Shown piece after piece: positions 36,133-43,458 of a DNA stretch of 43,458 nucleotides. The stretch comes from Jannaschia seosinensis (GTDB lineage Bacteria; Pseudomonadota; Alphaproteobacteria; Rhodobacterales; Rhodobacteraceae), in contig NZ_CYPR01000001.1 in the NCBI RefSeq assembly GCF_001408515.1, positions 1-43,458 of the forward strand, written 5' to 3'. The position numbers were made by a program, and so were the translations under genes. Under the pieces are notes generated by a model. It made no database searches. It was not told where the DNA came from and worked only from the letters and a program-made list of their open reading frames with translations. The first letter of the stretch is position 1. Each line of letters starts with the position of its first letter.

Positions 36133-37746
36133 GTGAAGTTTTCCAAATTCCTTGCCTCGACGGCCCTGGTCGCCGGACTGACCCTCCAAGCTCACGCGGC
36201 GGACGTGCCCGACGATGTGACCCTTGCCGACGATCAGACCTTCACGTTCTGGCTTCTGGACGCGATCAAGTCGATGGACCCGCAGATCAACACCGATGTC
36301 GAAGGCTCGGATGTGCTGCGCAACCTGTTCGAGGGGTTGTACAATGAGGACAGCGACGGCCAACTGGTGCCCGGTGTGGCGCTCGATCACATCGTGTCGG
36401 ACGACGGCCTGACCTATACCTTCAATCTGCGGGACGACGCGCGCTGGTCGAACGGTGAGCCGGTGACGGCGAACGACTTTGTCTATTCCTGGCGCCGCCT
36501 TGCCGACCCGGCCACCGCATCGGAATACGCTTGGTACATGGAGCTGATGCAGGTTGAGAATGCCAGCGCCGTCATCGCGGGCGACATGGCCCCCGACGAA
36601 TTGGGCGTGCGGGCCGTCGACGATCACACCTTCGAGGTGACGATCTCCACGCCCCTGCCCTACTTTCCGCAAATGCTGGTCCATGCTTCGACCTTTCCGG
36701 TGCTGGAATCGGTCGTGGCCGAGCACGGCGACGACTGGACCGACGCCGGCACGCTGGTCGGCAACGGCGCCTACACCTTGACCCAGCATACGCTGGGCGA
36801 GCGCGTCGTGATGGAGAAGAACGACACCTACTGGGATTCCGACAACACGGTGATGACCGAGTTGGTGGCGCTGACGATCAACGATGTGAACCAGGGCCTG
36901 ACCCGCTATCTCGCCGGCGAACTGGACCGCGTCGATGTTCCCGCCGGTCAATATCCGCGACTGAAGGCGGAATATCCCGCTCAGGCCAGCTCAACCCCCT
37001 ACAACTGCTCCTACATCTACATGCTGAACGTCGGCGAAAAGGGCCCGGAGGCGCTGAAGGACGCGCGGGTACGTCAGGCGCTCGCCTACGGCATCGACCG
37101 TGACATCATTGTCGAGCGCATCCTGCAGGGCGGCCAGCGTCCGTCCTATAACTGGACGCACTGGGCCATCGCCGGGTTCGAGCGCCCTCAGCTTGAATGG
37201 GCGAACATGACACAGCCCGAGCGGATGGAGCGTGCGCACGAGCTTCTGGACGAGGCCGGCTACGGCCCCGACAACCCGCTCGAGCTGACGCTGCAATACA
37301 ACACGTCGGAAGATCACAAGAAGATCGCCATCGCGGTGTCGCAGATGCTCAAGCCTCTGGGCGTGAACCTCACGCTCGACAACTACGAGTGGAAGGTCCA
37401 CACGGATCGGATGCAGTCGCAAGACTTCGACATGGCGCGCTACGCTTGGTGCGGCGACTACAACGAGGCGTCTACTTACCTCGACCTGTTCACCTCCTAT
37501 TCGGGTCACAACAGCGGTGAGTTCTACAACGTCGAGTACGATCGCGTGATGGGCGAGTCCAAGACCGCCGAGAACCCGCTGCCGCTATACCAAGAGGCCG
37601 AGGAAATCCTGGGCGAAGAGATGCCGATCATTCCGATCTATCACTACGCCAATGTCGACATGGTCCGGGATGACATCCGCGGCCTGCCGCAGAACAACGT
37701 CAACCAGACATGGTATGGCAAGGACCTGTACCGCGTCGCGGATTGA
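36133..37746 (+). CDS. oppA: Oligopeptide ABC transporter, substrate-binding protein
   Basis: The 537-residue SBP_bac_5 (cluster C) protein has a signal peptide (MKFSKFLASTALVAGLTLQA, cleavage after HA22), then MDPQINTDVEGSDVLRNLFEGLY, WSNGEPVTANDFVYSWRRLADP, a conserved NGAYTLTQHTLGERVVMEKN segment, ARVRQALAYGIDRDIIVERIL, and a C-terminal IIPIYHYANVDMV. It is periplasmic and captures peptides for the OppBCDF importer. The GTG at 36133 is chosen because it gives the signal peptide and follows GGGAG; an upstream ATG would break it. A long hairpin follows the gene. Confidence 0.93.
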   Translation: MKFSKFLASTALVAGLTLQAHAADVPDDVTLADDQTFTFWLLDAIKSMDPQINTDVEGSDVLRNLFEGLYNEDSDGQLVPGVALDHIVSDDGLTYTFNLRDDARWSNGEPVTANDFVYSWRRLADPATASEYAWYMELMQVENASAVIAGDMAPDELGVRAVDDHTFEVTISTPLPYFPQMLVHASTFPVLESVVAEHGDDWTDAGTLVGNGAYTLTQHTLGERVVMEKNDTYWDSDNTVMTELVALTINDVNQGLTRYLAGELDRVDVPAGQYPRLKAEYPAQASSTPYNCSYIYMLNVGEKGPEALKDARVRQALAYGIDRDIIVERILQGGQRPSYNWTHWAIAGFERPQLEWANMTQPERMERAHELLDEAGYGPDNPLELTLQYNTSEDHKKIAIAVSQMLKPLGVNLTLDNYEWKVHTDRMQSQDFDMARYAWCGDYNEASTYLDLFTSYSGHNSGEFYNVEYDRVMGESKTAENPLPLYQEAEEILGEEMPIIPIYHYANVDMVRDDIRGLPQNNVNQTWYGKDLYRVAD

Positions 37747-37754
37747 TCATCACG

Positions 37755-37791
37755 CGAGGGGCTGAACTTCATGCCGAGGTTCGGCCCCTCG
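37755..37791 (+). terminator. Hairpin between oppA and oppB
   Basis: CGAGGGGCTGAAC (37755-37767) pairs with GTTCGGCCCCTCG (37779-37791) over 13 pairs with one wobble, followed by a pyrimidine-rich TCCTCTCCTCT. It lies 8 bases after the oppA stop. Such hairpins commonly stabilise the 5' SBP message or terminate part of the transcripts, giving more binding protein than permease. Confidence 0.6.
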
Positions 37792-37852
37792 TCCTCTCCT
37801 CTGCTTCACTCGTAGCGGGGCGCATGACGCCTCGACAGGCTTTGTTCGTCCC

Positions 37853-38770
37853 ATGTTGACCTATATCTTGAAACGCATCGCCATCGCGATCCCGACACTC
37901 CTGGTGTTGATCGTGGTGTCCTACGTTCTGATGTATATGGCCCCTGGCGGGCCGTTCACATCCGAGCGCGAGCTGCCCCCCCAGGTTCTGGCCAATCTCA
38001 ACGCGAAATACGGACTGGACCAACCGTTGTGGCGGCAGATCGCGACCTATGTGTGGAACATCGTGACAGATTTCGATTTCGGACCCTCCTTCGTCTATAA
38101 GGACCGGTCGGTGAACGAGATCATCGCCCAAGGCTTTCCGATCACCCTGACCTACGGCGTGCTGTCGTTCCTTCTGGCGGTGATCGTCGGCGTCAGCCTC
38201 GGAGTCGCGGCCGCCGTTCGTCACAACTCGGCCCTGGACTATGCCGCCGTCGGCGTGTCGATCGGCGCGCAGGTACTGCCGAACTTCGTCATGGCTCCAA
38301 TCCTCGTTCTTGTCTTCACGCTGTGGCTGGGCTGGCTCCCGGGTGGCGGATGGCAGGGCCCGGAATATTGGATCCTGCCGGTCATCGCGCTGTCGACGTC
38401 CTTCATGGCCTCGATCGCCCGGATCACGCGGTCCTCGATGCTGGAGGTTCTGACCCAGAACCATATCCGCACGGCCCGAGCCAAGGGCCTGCCGGAGCGT
38501 CGCATCATCCTTCGTCATGCCCTGAAGCCGGCGATGCTGCCGGTGATCTCCTATCTCGGGCCCGCCTTCGTCGGCATGATCACCGGTTCGGTCGTGGTGG
38601 ATATCTATTTCTCGACCGGGGGCATCGGGAAGGCCTTCGTCGATAGCGCCCTGAACCGCGACTATGCCGTGATGATGGGGGTGACGATCCTCATGGGCAC
38701 CCTGACCATCCTGTTCAATCTGATCGTGGACATCCTTTATGGGTGGATCGATCCCAAGATCCGGTTCTGA
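37853..38770 (+). CDS. oppB: Oligopeptide ABC transporter permease OppB
   Basis: The 305-residue permease matches E. coli OppB from end to end: MLTYILKRIAIAIPTLLVL, YMAPGGPFTSERELPPQV, FGPSFVYKDRSVNEII, the EAA-type loop RTARAKGLPERRIILRHALKPA, and the C-terminal VDILYGWIDPKIRF. It has six membrane segments and forms the channel with OppC. The ATG at 37853 has a poor ribosome site, but the N-terminus aligns with the family start, so it is kept. It is separated from oppA by a hairpin and 106 bases, and from oppC by 1 base. Confidence 0.94.
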   Translation: MLTYILKRIAIAIPTLLVLIVVSYVLMYMAPGGPFTSERELPPQVLANLNAKYGLDQPLWRQIATYVWNIVTDFDFGPSFVYKDRSVNEIIAQGFPITLTYGVLSFLLAVIVGVSLGVAAAVRHNSALDYAAVGVSIGAQVLPNFVMAPILVLVFTLWLGWLPGGGWQGPEYWILPVIALSTSFMASIARITRSSMLEVLTQNHIRTARAKGLPERRIILRHALKPAMLPVISYLGPAFVGMITGSVVVDIYFSTGGIGKAFVDSALNRDYAVMMGVTILMGTLTILFNLIVDILYGWIDPKIRF

Positions 38771-38771
38771 C

Positions 38772-39686
38772 ATGGTAAGCACCACTGAGCAGCGCACCGC
38801 TACACAGGTCGGCCCCAGGAAGGGCCGATCCCCTTGGGCGGACGCGCGCCGCCGCTTCCTGCGCAACAAGGCGGCCATGGGCGGCCTGATCCTCCTTCTG
38901 TTCGTTGCGGCTTTCGCGCTTTTCGGCGACGTGCTGGCGCAGTACTCGAACGAGGAGCTGGACTACATGGTGATGGGCCAGATCGTCGAACTCGGCGGTC
39001 CGTCCATCGCATCGGGCCACTATTTTGGCACCGACGATCTGGGCCGCGACCTGTATGCCCGGACGGTTCAGGGGACACAGATCAGTCTCGCGGTCGGCGT
39101 CGTCGGCGCCCTGATCGCAGTGATCGTCGGCACGATCTACGGTGCGACGGCGGGGTATGTCGGCGGCCGTACCGACAGCATCATGATGCGGCTCGTCGAC
39201 ATCTTCATGGCTGTCCCCTACATGTTCGTCCTGATCCTGCTTCTGGTCATGTACGGCCGCTCGATCACGATCCTGTTCGTCGGCGTCGGCCTGATCTCTT
39301 GGATGGAGATGGCCCGCATCGTTCGCGGGCAGACGCTGAGCCTCAAGGGCCGCGAATTCATCGAGGCGGCGCAGGCGACCGGCGTCGCGGCTCCCGTCAT
39401 CATTGCCCGTCACATCGTACCGAACCTGCTCGGCGTCATCGCCGTCTATACCACGCTGCTGGTGCCGCTGATGATCCTGACGGAATCGTTCATCTCGTTC
39501 CTCGGCCTGGGCGTGCAGGAACCGATGACGTCGCTCGGCGCGCTCATCTCCGAGGGCGCGGGCACCATCGCCTACGGGACGACGTGGCAGTTGGGCTTCC
39601 CGCTTCTGTTCTTCGTCCTGACGCTGTTCGGCTTCTTCTTCGTAGGCGACGGCCTGCGCGACGCACTCGATCCCAAGGACCGCTGA
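38772..39686 (+). CDS. oppC: Oligopeptide ABC transporter permease OppC
   Basis: The 304-residue permease resembles E. coli OppC: RSPWADARRRFLRNKAAMGG, GHYFGTDDLGRDLYART, GTIYGATAGYVGGRTDSIMM, the EAA loop IEAAQATGVAAPVIIARHIVPN, and the end GDGLRDALDPKDR identical in E. coli. The ATG at 38772 lies 1 base past the oppB stop and has the family N-terminus; an earlier in-frame start at 38739 lies inside oppB. It overlaps oppD by one base. Confidence 0.94.
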   Translation: MVSTTEQRTATQVGPRKGRSPWADARRRFLRNKAAMGGLILLLFVAAFALFGDVLAQYSNEELDYMVMGQIVELGGPSIASGHYFGTDDLGRDLYARTVQGTQISLAVGVVGALIAVIVGTIYGATAGYVGGRTDSIMMRLVDIFMAVPYMFVLILLLVMYGRSITILFVGVGLISWMEMARIVRGQTLSLKGREFIEAAQATGVAAPVIIARHIVPNLLGVIAVYTTLLVPLMILTESFISFLGLGVQEPMTSLGALISEGAGTIAYGTTWQLGFPLLFFVLTLFGFFFVGDGLRDALDPKDR

Positions 39687-40654
39687 TGGCCCTACTCGAT
39701 ATCGACAACCTCTCCGTCACGTTCGACACCGATGATGGTCCTGTTTACGCGGTCAGCGAGTTGTCCCTGTCCATCGACAGAGGTCAGACGTTGGGCATCG
39801 TTGGCGAATCCGGCTCCGGCAAGTCGCAAACGGCCTTCGCGATCATGGGCCTGTTGGCCGGAAACGGACGCACGGCGGGCTCGGTGCGCTTTGACGGGCA
39901 GGAACTGCTGACCGCGTCGAAGAAGCAGATGAACGCTTTGCGGGCGCATCGCATCGCGATGATCTTCCAAGACCCGATGACTTCGCTGAACCCATACATG
40001 CGGATTTCGGACCAGATGGCCGAGGTGCTCACGCTGCACCAGGGCATGTCCAAGCGCGATGCGGTCGCCGAGGCGACCCATATGCTCGACGCCGTCCGCA
40101 TCCCGTCCGCCGCCGAACGCATCCGCCTGTTTCCGCACGAATTCTCCGGCGGGATGCGGCAACGGGTAATGATCGCAATGTCATTGCTGTGCAAACCCGA
40201 CCTGCTGATCGCGGACGAGCCCACGACCGCGCTAGACGTGACCGTTCAGGCCCAGATCATGAACCTGCTGGCCGACCTGCAACGCGAATTCGACATGGCC
40301 ACTATCCTGATCACCCACGACCTCGGCGTCGTGGCGGGCTTCTGCGAGCGTGTCACGGTCATGTACGGCAGCCGCGTGATGGAGGAAGGACCAACCGATC
40401 CGCTGTTCGCGAAGCCGACGCACCCCTATACGCTCGGCCTGCTGGGGGCGGTGCCGCGCATCGACGACGAAGATGCACAGATGACAGCGATCGTGGGCAA
40501 TCCGCCGAACATGGCCGATCCCCCCTCTGGCTGCCCATTCCATCCGCGCTGCGATTTCGCCGGCGACGATTGCCTGACGATGCCGCCGCTTGAACCTTTT
40601 GCCGAAGGCCGCGCCCGCGCTTGTCGCCGCCCCGTCGAGAAGATCGCCCCATGA
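39686..40654 (+). CDS. oppD: Oligopeptide ABC transporter ATP-binding protein OppD
   Basis: The 322-residue ATPase has Walker A GESGSGKSQ (residues about 40-48), Q-loop FQDPMTSLNPY, the signature FSGGMRQRVMIAMSL, Walker B LLIADEPTTALD, switch His in LITHDLGVVAG, and the C-terminal oligopeptide/dipeptide domain CPFHPRCDFAGDDC, a cysteine cluster that often binds an Fe-S centre. It starts within the oppC stop (TGATG) and ends overlapping oppF by 4 bases (ATGA). It should pair with OppF as the heterodimeric motor. Confidence 0.95.
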   Translation: MALLDIDNLSVTFDTDDGPVYAVSELSLSIDRGQTLGIVGESGSGKSQTAFAIMGLLAGNGRTAGSVRFDGQELLTASKKQMNALRAHRIAMIFQDPMTSLNPYMRISDQMAEVLTLHQGMSKRDAVAEATHMLDAVRIPSAAERIRLFPHEFSGGMRQRVMIAMSLLCKPDLLIADEPTTALDVTVQAQIMNLLADLQREFDMATILITHDLGVVAGFCERVTVMYGSRVMEEGPTDPLFAKPTHPYTLGLLGAVPRIDDEDAQMTAIVGNPPNMADPPSGCPFHPRCDFAGDDCLTMPPLEPFAEGRARACRRPVEKIAP

Positions 40655-41658
40655 GCTCGCTGCTGTCCGTTCGCGATCTGCGCGTCACCTTTCCGATCAC
40701 CCGCGCAGGCGACATGCCGTGGACCGCACCGCGTCAGCTTCGGGCTGTGAATGGTATCGACTTCGATCTGGAGGCGGGAAAGACCCTTGGCGTCGTCGGC
40801 GAATCCGGTTGCGGAAAGTCCACTCTCGCCCGCGGATTGATCCAGATGGTGCCCGCCTCCGGACAGGTCGTCTGGCGCGGAGAGACCGACCTGCTGTCCC
40901 TGTCCCGGCGGCAGATGAAGCGCTACCGATCCGAGATCCAGATGGTATTTCAGGACCCGCTTGCGTCCCTCAACCCGCGTATGACCTTGGGCCAGATCAT
41001 CGCCGAGCCGCTGAAGACGCACCGCTCTGATCTCTCGTCGGAAGAACGCCGGCGCCGCGTCGCTGCGATGATGGAACGTGTCGGGCTGCTGCCGCAGATG
41101 ATAAACCGCTATCCCCACGAGTTTTCCGGCGGCCAGTGTCAACGTATCGGCATCGCCCGCGCCCTGGTGATGGAGCCGAAGCTCTTGATCTGCGACGAGC
41201 CGGTTTCGGCGCTGGACGTCTCGATCCAGGCGCAAGTGGTCGATCTTCTCAAGGATCTCCAACGCGATCTCGGGCTCGCAATGATCTTCATTGCGCACGA
41301 TCTGAGCGTGGTAAAGCACATCTCGGAGGAGGTGATGGTGCTGTATCTCGGTCGGGTGATGGAAAAAGCGCCGAAATCCGCGCTTTTTGCGGATCCTCAG
41401 CATCCCTATACGCAGGCGCTGATGTCGGCGGTTCCCATTCCGGATCCCGTTGCGGAACGTGCGAAGAAAGTCATCGCGCTGGATGGAGATCTCCCGTCGC
41501 CAATGGCTCCGCCGTCGGGCTGCGTGTTCCGGACCAGATGCCCGCGCGCCCAGTCCGAATGTGCGCAGACGGTACCGCAGCCCGGCACCGACGCACATCG
41601 TACTGCTTGCCTATTTCCGGGACCTACGAAGCAGTCGGAACTTGGCCACGAGATGTAA
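40651..41658 (+). CDS. oppF: Oligopeptide ABC transporter ATP-binding protein OppF
   Basis: The 335-residue ATPase has Walker A GESGCGKST, Q-loop FQDPLASLNPR, signature FSGGQCQRIGIARAL, Walker B LLICDEPVSALD, FIAHDLSVVKHISEEVMVLYLG, and the C-terminal CVFRTRCPRAQSEC cysteine cluster. The N-terminal insert FPITRAGDMPWTAPRQLRAV is typical of OppF/DppF. The ATG at 40651 overlaps the oppD stop. It is the last gene of the operon; IS debris begins about 15 bases later, so nothing downstream in the operon can be excluded as lost. Confidence 0.95.
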   Translation: MSSLLSVRDLRVTFPITRAGDMPWTAPRQLRAVNGIDFDLEAGKTLGVVGESGCGKSTLARGLIQMVPASGQVVWRGETDLLSLSRRQMKRYRSEIQMVFQDPLASLNPRMTLGQIIAEPLKTHRSDLSSEERRRRVAAMMERVGLLPQMINRYPHEFSGGQCQRIGIARALVMEPKLLICDEPVSALDVSIQAQVVDLLKDLQRDLGLAMIFIAHDLSVVKHISEEVMVLYLGRVMEKAPKSALFADPQHPYTQALMSAVPIPDPVAERAKKVIALDGDLPSPMAPPSGCVFRTRCPRAQSECAQTVPQPGTDAHRTACLFPGPTKQSELGHEM

Positions 41659-42130
41659 AGGGAGGCGGTAGGACTCTGCTTCACAAATCGGCTGATGGCC
41701 AAGCCACGCCTTTCGCCGGACGGACTTATCCTACGGCTTCCGGGACGGGTTTCCCAAGCGCTGTGTAGCCGTTCATGACGGCGATACGGGCTTGGACCTC
41801 CGCGACCTGTCGGTCGAAGCCCCGCGCCATCAGACGCTGCCCGAGCAGTTTCATCCCGGCTTCTGTGGTTGCCGCCCGTGATGCAAGAGCTTTTTGAACC
41901 TGTTGACGTGTGATCGAGGCGGTCTTCTGTCAGGCCTCGGTATGCGGCAGTTACAGAAGCCGCGGGCCGGTATGGTGATCTGCGGATCAGGTCCAAATCT
42001 TATTCCCGAGCTTTTCAGCTCCAAGCCGGGAGCTGGTTTTCCCGATCCAGATCTGTTCGATCGTTGCGCCCATTCAGGTCATCGGCTTCTCACACCTTGG
42101 CACCGACACTGGTTGGCTACGACATGATAT
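41659..42130. other. IS debris between oppF and the IS110 element
   Basis: These 472 bases hold the tail of a DDE transposase (41726-41914, minus) and about 200 bases with no recognised gene, probably the noncoding 3' part of the IS110 element. The first 65 bases contain CTCTGCTTCACAAATCGG, resembling an IS terminal repeat. Confidence 0.45.
41726..41914 (-). pseudogene. DDE transposase C-terminal fragment
   Basis: On the minus strand, about 63 codons encode SITRQQVQKALASRAATTEA, KLLGQRLMARGFDRQVAEVQ, RIAVMNGYTALGKPVPEAVG and a TAA stop. The KLLGQRLMARxFDRQVAExQ..N..TALGxP pattern is that of the C-terminus of an alphaproteobacterial DDE transposase; I believe an IS5-like group but am not sure. 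Upstream the frame is closed by a stop, and the catalytic part is missing, so this is a remnant. Probably truncated by the IS110 insertion or earlier rearrangement. Confidence 0.55.
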
Positions 42131-43245
42131 TCATGCCGCCGCCGCCAGCGCCGGATCTCTGTAATTCTCGTTCTTCGTCAGCATCGCCCAGAGTTGCCGC
42201 GCCATCTTGTTCGCAAGCGCAATCGCGACCAACATCTTCGGCTTTCTGGCCAGCATCCGCCCGAGCCAGTTCTCCACCGGAAGCTTTTGACGTGCGCGTC
42301 CCATAATCCGTGTCATCGCCCCGATGATCAGAAGCCGTCGGATGTCGCTCTGGCCGGCCTTCGAGATGCGCCCAAGCCGCTCCTTGCCGCCCGAAGAATG
42401 CTGGCGTGGCACGAGCTCCAGCCAAGCTGCAAAGTCTCGGCCACACTTGAACTGCGCCATGTCGGGCGCGAAGGCCTCGACCGCCAGCGCCGTCAGGGGC
42501 CCGACCCCCGGCATCGTCTGCAGTCGACGCGCCGTGTCCGTCTCGGCCGCGAGGGCCTTCAGCCCTTTGGTCTTCGCGTCGATCCTTTCCGTCTTCTCAG
42601 CAATCTGCGCCAGCAAGTCCTGGCATTCCGCAATGATCAGCGACGGCAGATCGGACGCGGGATCATCCATCAGCGCCTCGATCCGCTTCAGATGAACAAG
42701 GCCGGTCGGGAATACATGGCCGTATTCGTAGAGAACGGCCCGCAGCGCGTTCACGAGCTCGGTGCGCTGATGGACCAGGCGCTCTCGGCTCCGGAACATT
42801 ACCGCCTTTGCCTGCTGCTCCGCCGTCTTCGGCGCGACGAAGCGCATCTCCGGCTGGCGCGCGGCGATCACGATCGCCTCGGCATCAGCCGCGTCGTTTT
42901 TCTGACGCTTGACGAAGGGCCTGACGTATTGCGGCGCGATAAGTTTCGCTTCATGGCCGAGCGATTCCATCTCCCGCGCCCAGTAACTGGCGCTACCGCA
43001 AGCCTCGAACACGACAATGCACGCGGGCTGCTCGAACATGAACCGCCGGAACTGCTCCCGCGTCAGCTTCTTCCGGAACTTCACCTGCCCCGTCATCGAA
43101 GCTCCGTGCACTTGGAAAACTCGCTTTGCCAAGTCCACCCCGATCATCGTATCCTTCATCTCGCCGTCCTCCTCGCTGCGTGGCGTTGAACACCACGACC
43201 ATGGCACATTGCGATGCCGTCTGGGGAGGGCGGCAACCATCCCAT
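42000..43245 (-). mobile_element. IS110-family insertion sequence (approximate ends)
   Basis: The 5' end is set near 43245 where an IS630-type reading frame breaks off just after YIFG. The 3' end is uncertain; about 130-200 bases past the transposase stop are noncoding. IS110 elements have no clear inverted repeats and use a guide (bridge/seek) RNA encoded in a noncoding end, which could lie in this downstream part. Related GTGCCA(A/T)GGT sequences near both ends (about 43199 upstream, about 42105 downstream) may be element-specific repeats. Confidence 0.6.
42131..43159 (-). CDS. IS110-family transposase
   Basis: The 342-residue protein has the RuvC-like DEDD residues of IS110 transposases: Asp in MIGVDLAKRVFQVHG, Glu in VVFEACGSASYWARE, and the paired Asp in KRQKNDAADAEAIVIA, and the C-terminal Transposase_20 region with MPGVGPLTALAV and LVPRQHSSGGKERLGRISK carrying the catalytic Ser. 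The start at 43159 (MKDTMIGVD) is chosen over a longer frame that runs into IS630 sequence. The frame is intact. These enzymes recombine without target duplication under RNA guidance. Confidence 0.9.
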   Translation of the reverse strand: MKDTMIGVDLAKRVFQVHGASMTGQVKFRKKLTREQFRRFMFEQPACIVVFEACGSASYWAREMESLGHEAKLIAPQYVRPFVKRQKNDAADAEAIVIAARQPEMRFVAPKTAEQQAKAVMFRSRERLVHQRTELVNALRAVLYEYGHVFPTGLVHLKRIEALMDDPASDLPSLIIAECQDLLAQIAEKTERIDAKTKGLKALAAETDTARRLQTMPGVGPLTALAVEAFAPDMAQFKCGRDFAAWLELVPRQHSSGGKERLGRISKAGQSDIRRLLIIGAMTRIMGRARQKLPVENWLGRMLARKPKMLVAIALANKMARQLWAMLTKNENYRDPALAAAA

Positions 43246-43458
43246 CTCCAAAGATGTAGGCCCAGGCGTAGCGGCAGTCCTTCGGTGCCCGCCGGCGCGT
43301 CCCCTTGCGGGCCCAGAGACGCGCGAGCGTCCCCTGTTGGCCAACGCGCGCCTCATCTTGGAACCAGACCTCCAGAGGCTTTTCCTTTGCCTCCTCAGGC
43401 AGGGCCGTGCGCACCAGTTCTGGAAAGTTTTTTATATAGCTCCTGGGCGTCTGGATCG
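43246..43458 (-). pseudogene. IS630-family transposase fragment, interrupted by IS110
   Basis: On the minus strand, NFPELVRTALPEEAKEKPLE continues into VWFQDEARVGQQGTLARLW and ARKGTRRRAPKDCRYAWAYIFG, the Tc1/mariner-like catalytic core of IS630 transposases (first Asp and flanking region). The homology stops right after YIFG, where the IS110 element begins. At the other end a frame change occurs over a six-A run (43428-43433) between DPDAQELYKK and NFPELV; this could be a programmed frameshift site, as in some IS630 members, or a mutation. The gene runs off the window edge. Confidence 0.75.

Noticed and set aside
42131-43414. Single 427-residue transposase
   Set aside because: The first 85 codons are IS630 sequence and the rest is a complete IS110 transposase; the join is an insertion boundary, not a fusion protein.

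Overview
The window is a GC-rich chromosomal segment of an alphaproteobacterium, most likely a Rhodobacterales/Rhodobacteraceae member. This is inferred from the alphaproteobacterial-type RNase P RNA, the mreBCD-mrdA-rodA block, the PhrR/PraR-like HTH regulator, the KAS III homologue and general base and codon use. No database search was possible, so the taxonomy is inference. Positions 1 to about 28.7 kb are a compact housekeeping region; about 28.9 to 43.5 kb is an IS-rich accessory region in which a SNF2 helicase gene and an oligopeptide ABC transporter operon survive intact.

Housekeeping half, left to right: gatC-gatA (tRNA amidotransferase), a lipoprotein with an Excalibur-like tail and an AmpD-like amidase; rnpB with a recognisable promoter; a small PAS-like protein; rpmG (L33) with promoter and terminator; a DUF1501/DUF1800 pair on the minus strand; an orphan MT-A70 adenine methyltransferase; a 20-residue basic peptide ORF, aspS and a HAD-fold protein lacking its catalytic aspartates (minus strand); carB; a DUF2726-like gene; a KAS III homologue overlapping tdk; a HisN-like phosphatase behind an HTH regulator (minus); a Bax-inhibitor-1 family membrane protein; a small internally duplicated membrane protein; the rod-shape operon mreB-mreC-mreD-mrdA-rodA (minus); a polysaccharide pyruvyl transferase; and leuA. 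A Leu-rich leader peptide with alternative hairpins precedes leuA and appears to be made from a leaderless transcript.

Accessory half: an IS4-family element has removed the 5' end of a cueR-like copper regulator. Two IS6-family copies in direct orientation (97% identical in protein) bracket a 1115-residue SWIM/SNF2 helicase gene and a FNR-type site, giving a pseudo-composite transposon. An intact oppABCDF operon follows, with a strong hairpin between oppA and oppB. The right edge is a nest of IS debris: a DDE transposase tail, an IS110-family element and an IS630-family gene that the IS110 element interrupts.

Functional links visible in the sequence: GatCA plus AspRS (possible Asn-tRNA transamidation), the cell-elongation machine in one operon with precursor genes nearby, leucine-responsive control of leuA, and peptide import. 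I found no tRNA genes, CRISPR array, toxin-antitoxin pair or recognised defence island. The less ordinary items are the leuA leader, the 20-aa ORF, the catalytically degenerate HAD protein, the leaderless MT-A70 gene and the IS6-bracketed helicase.
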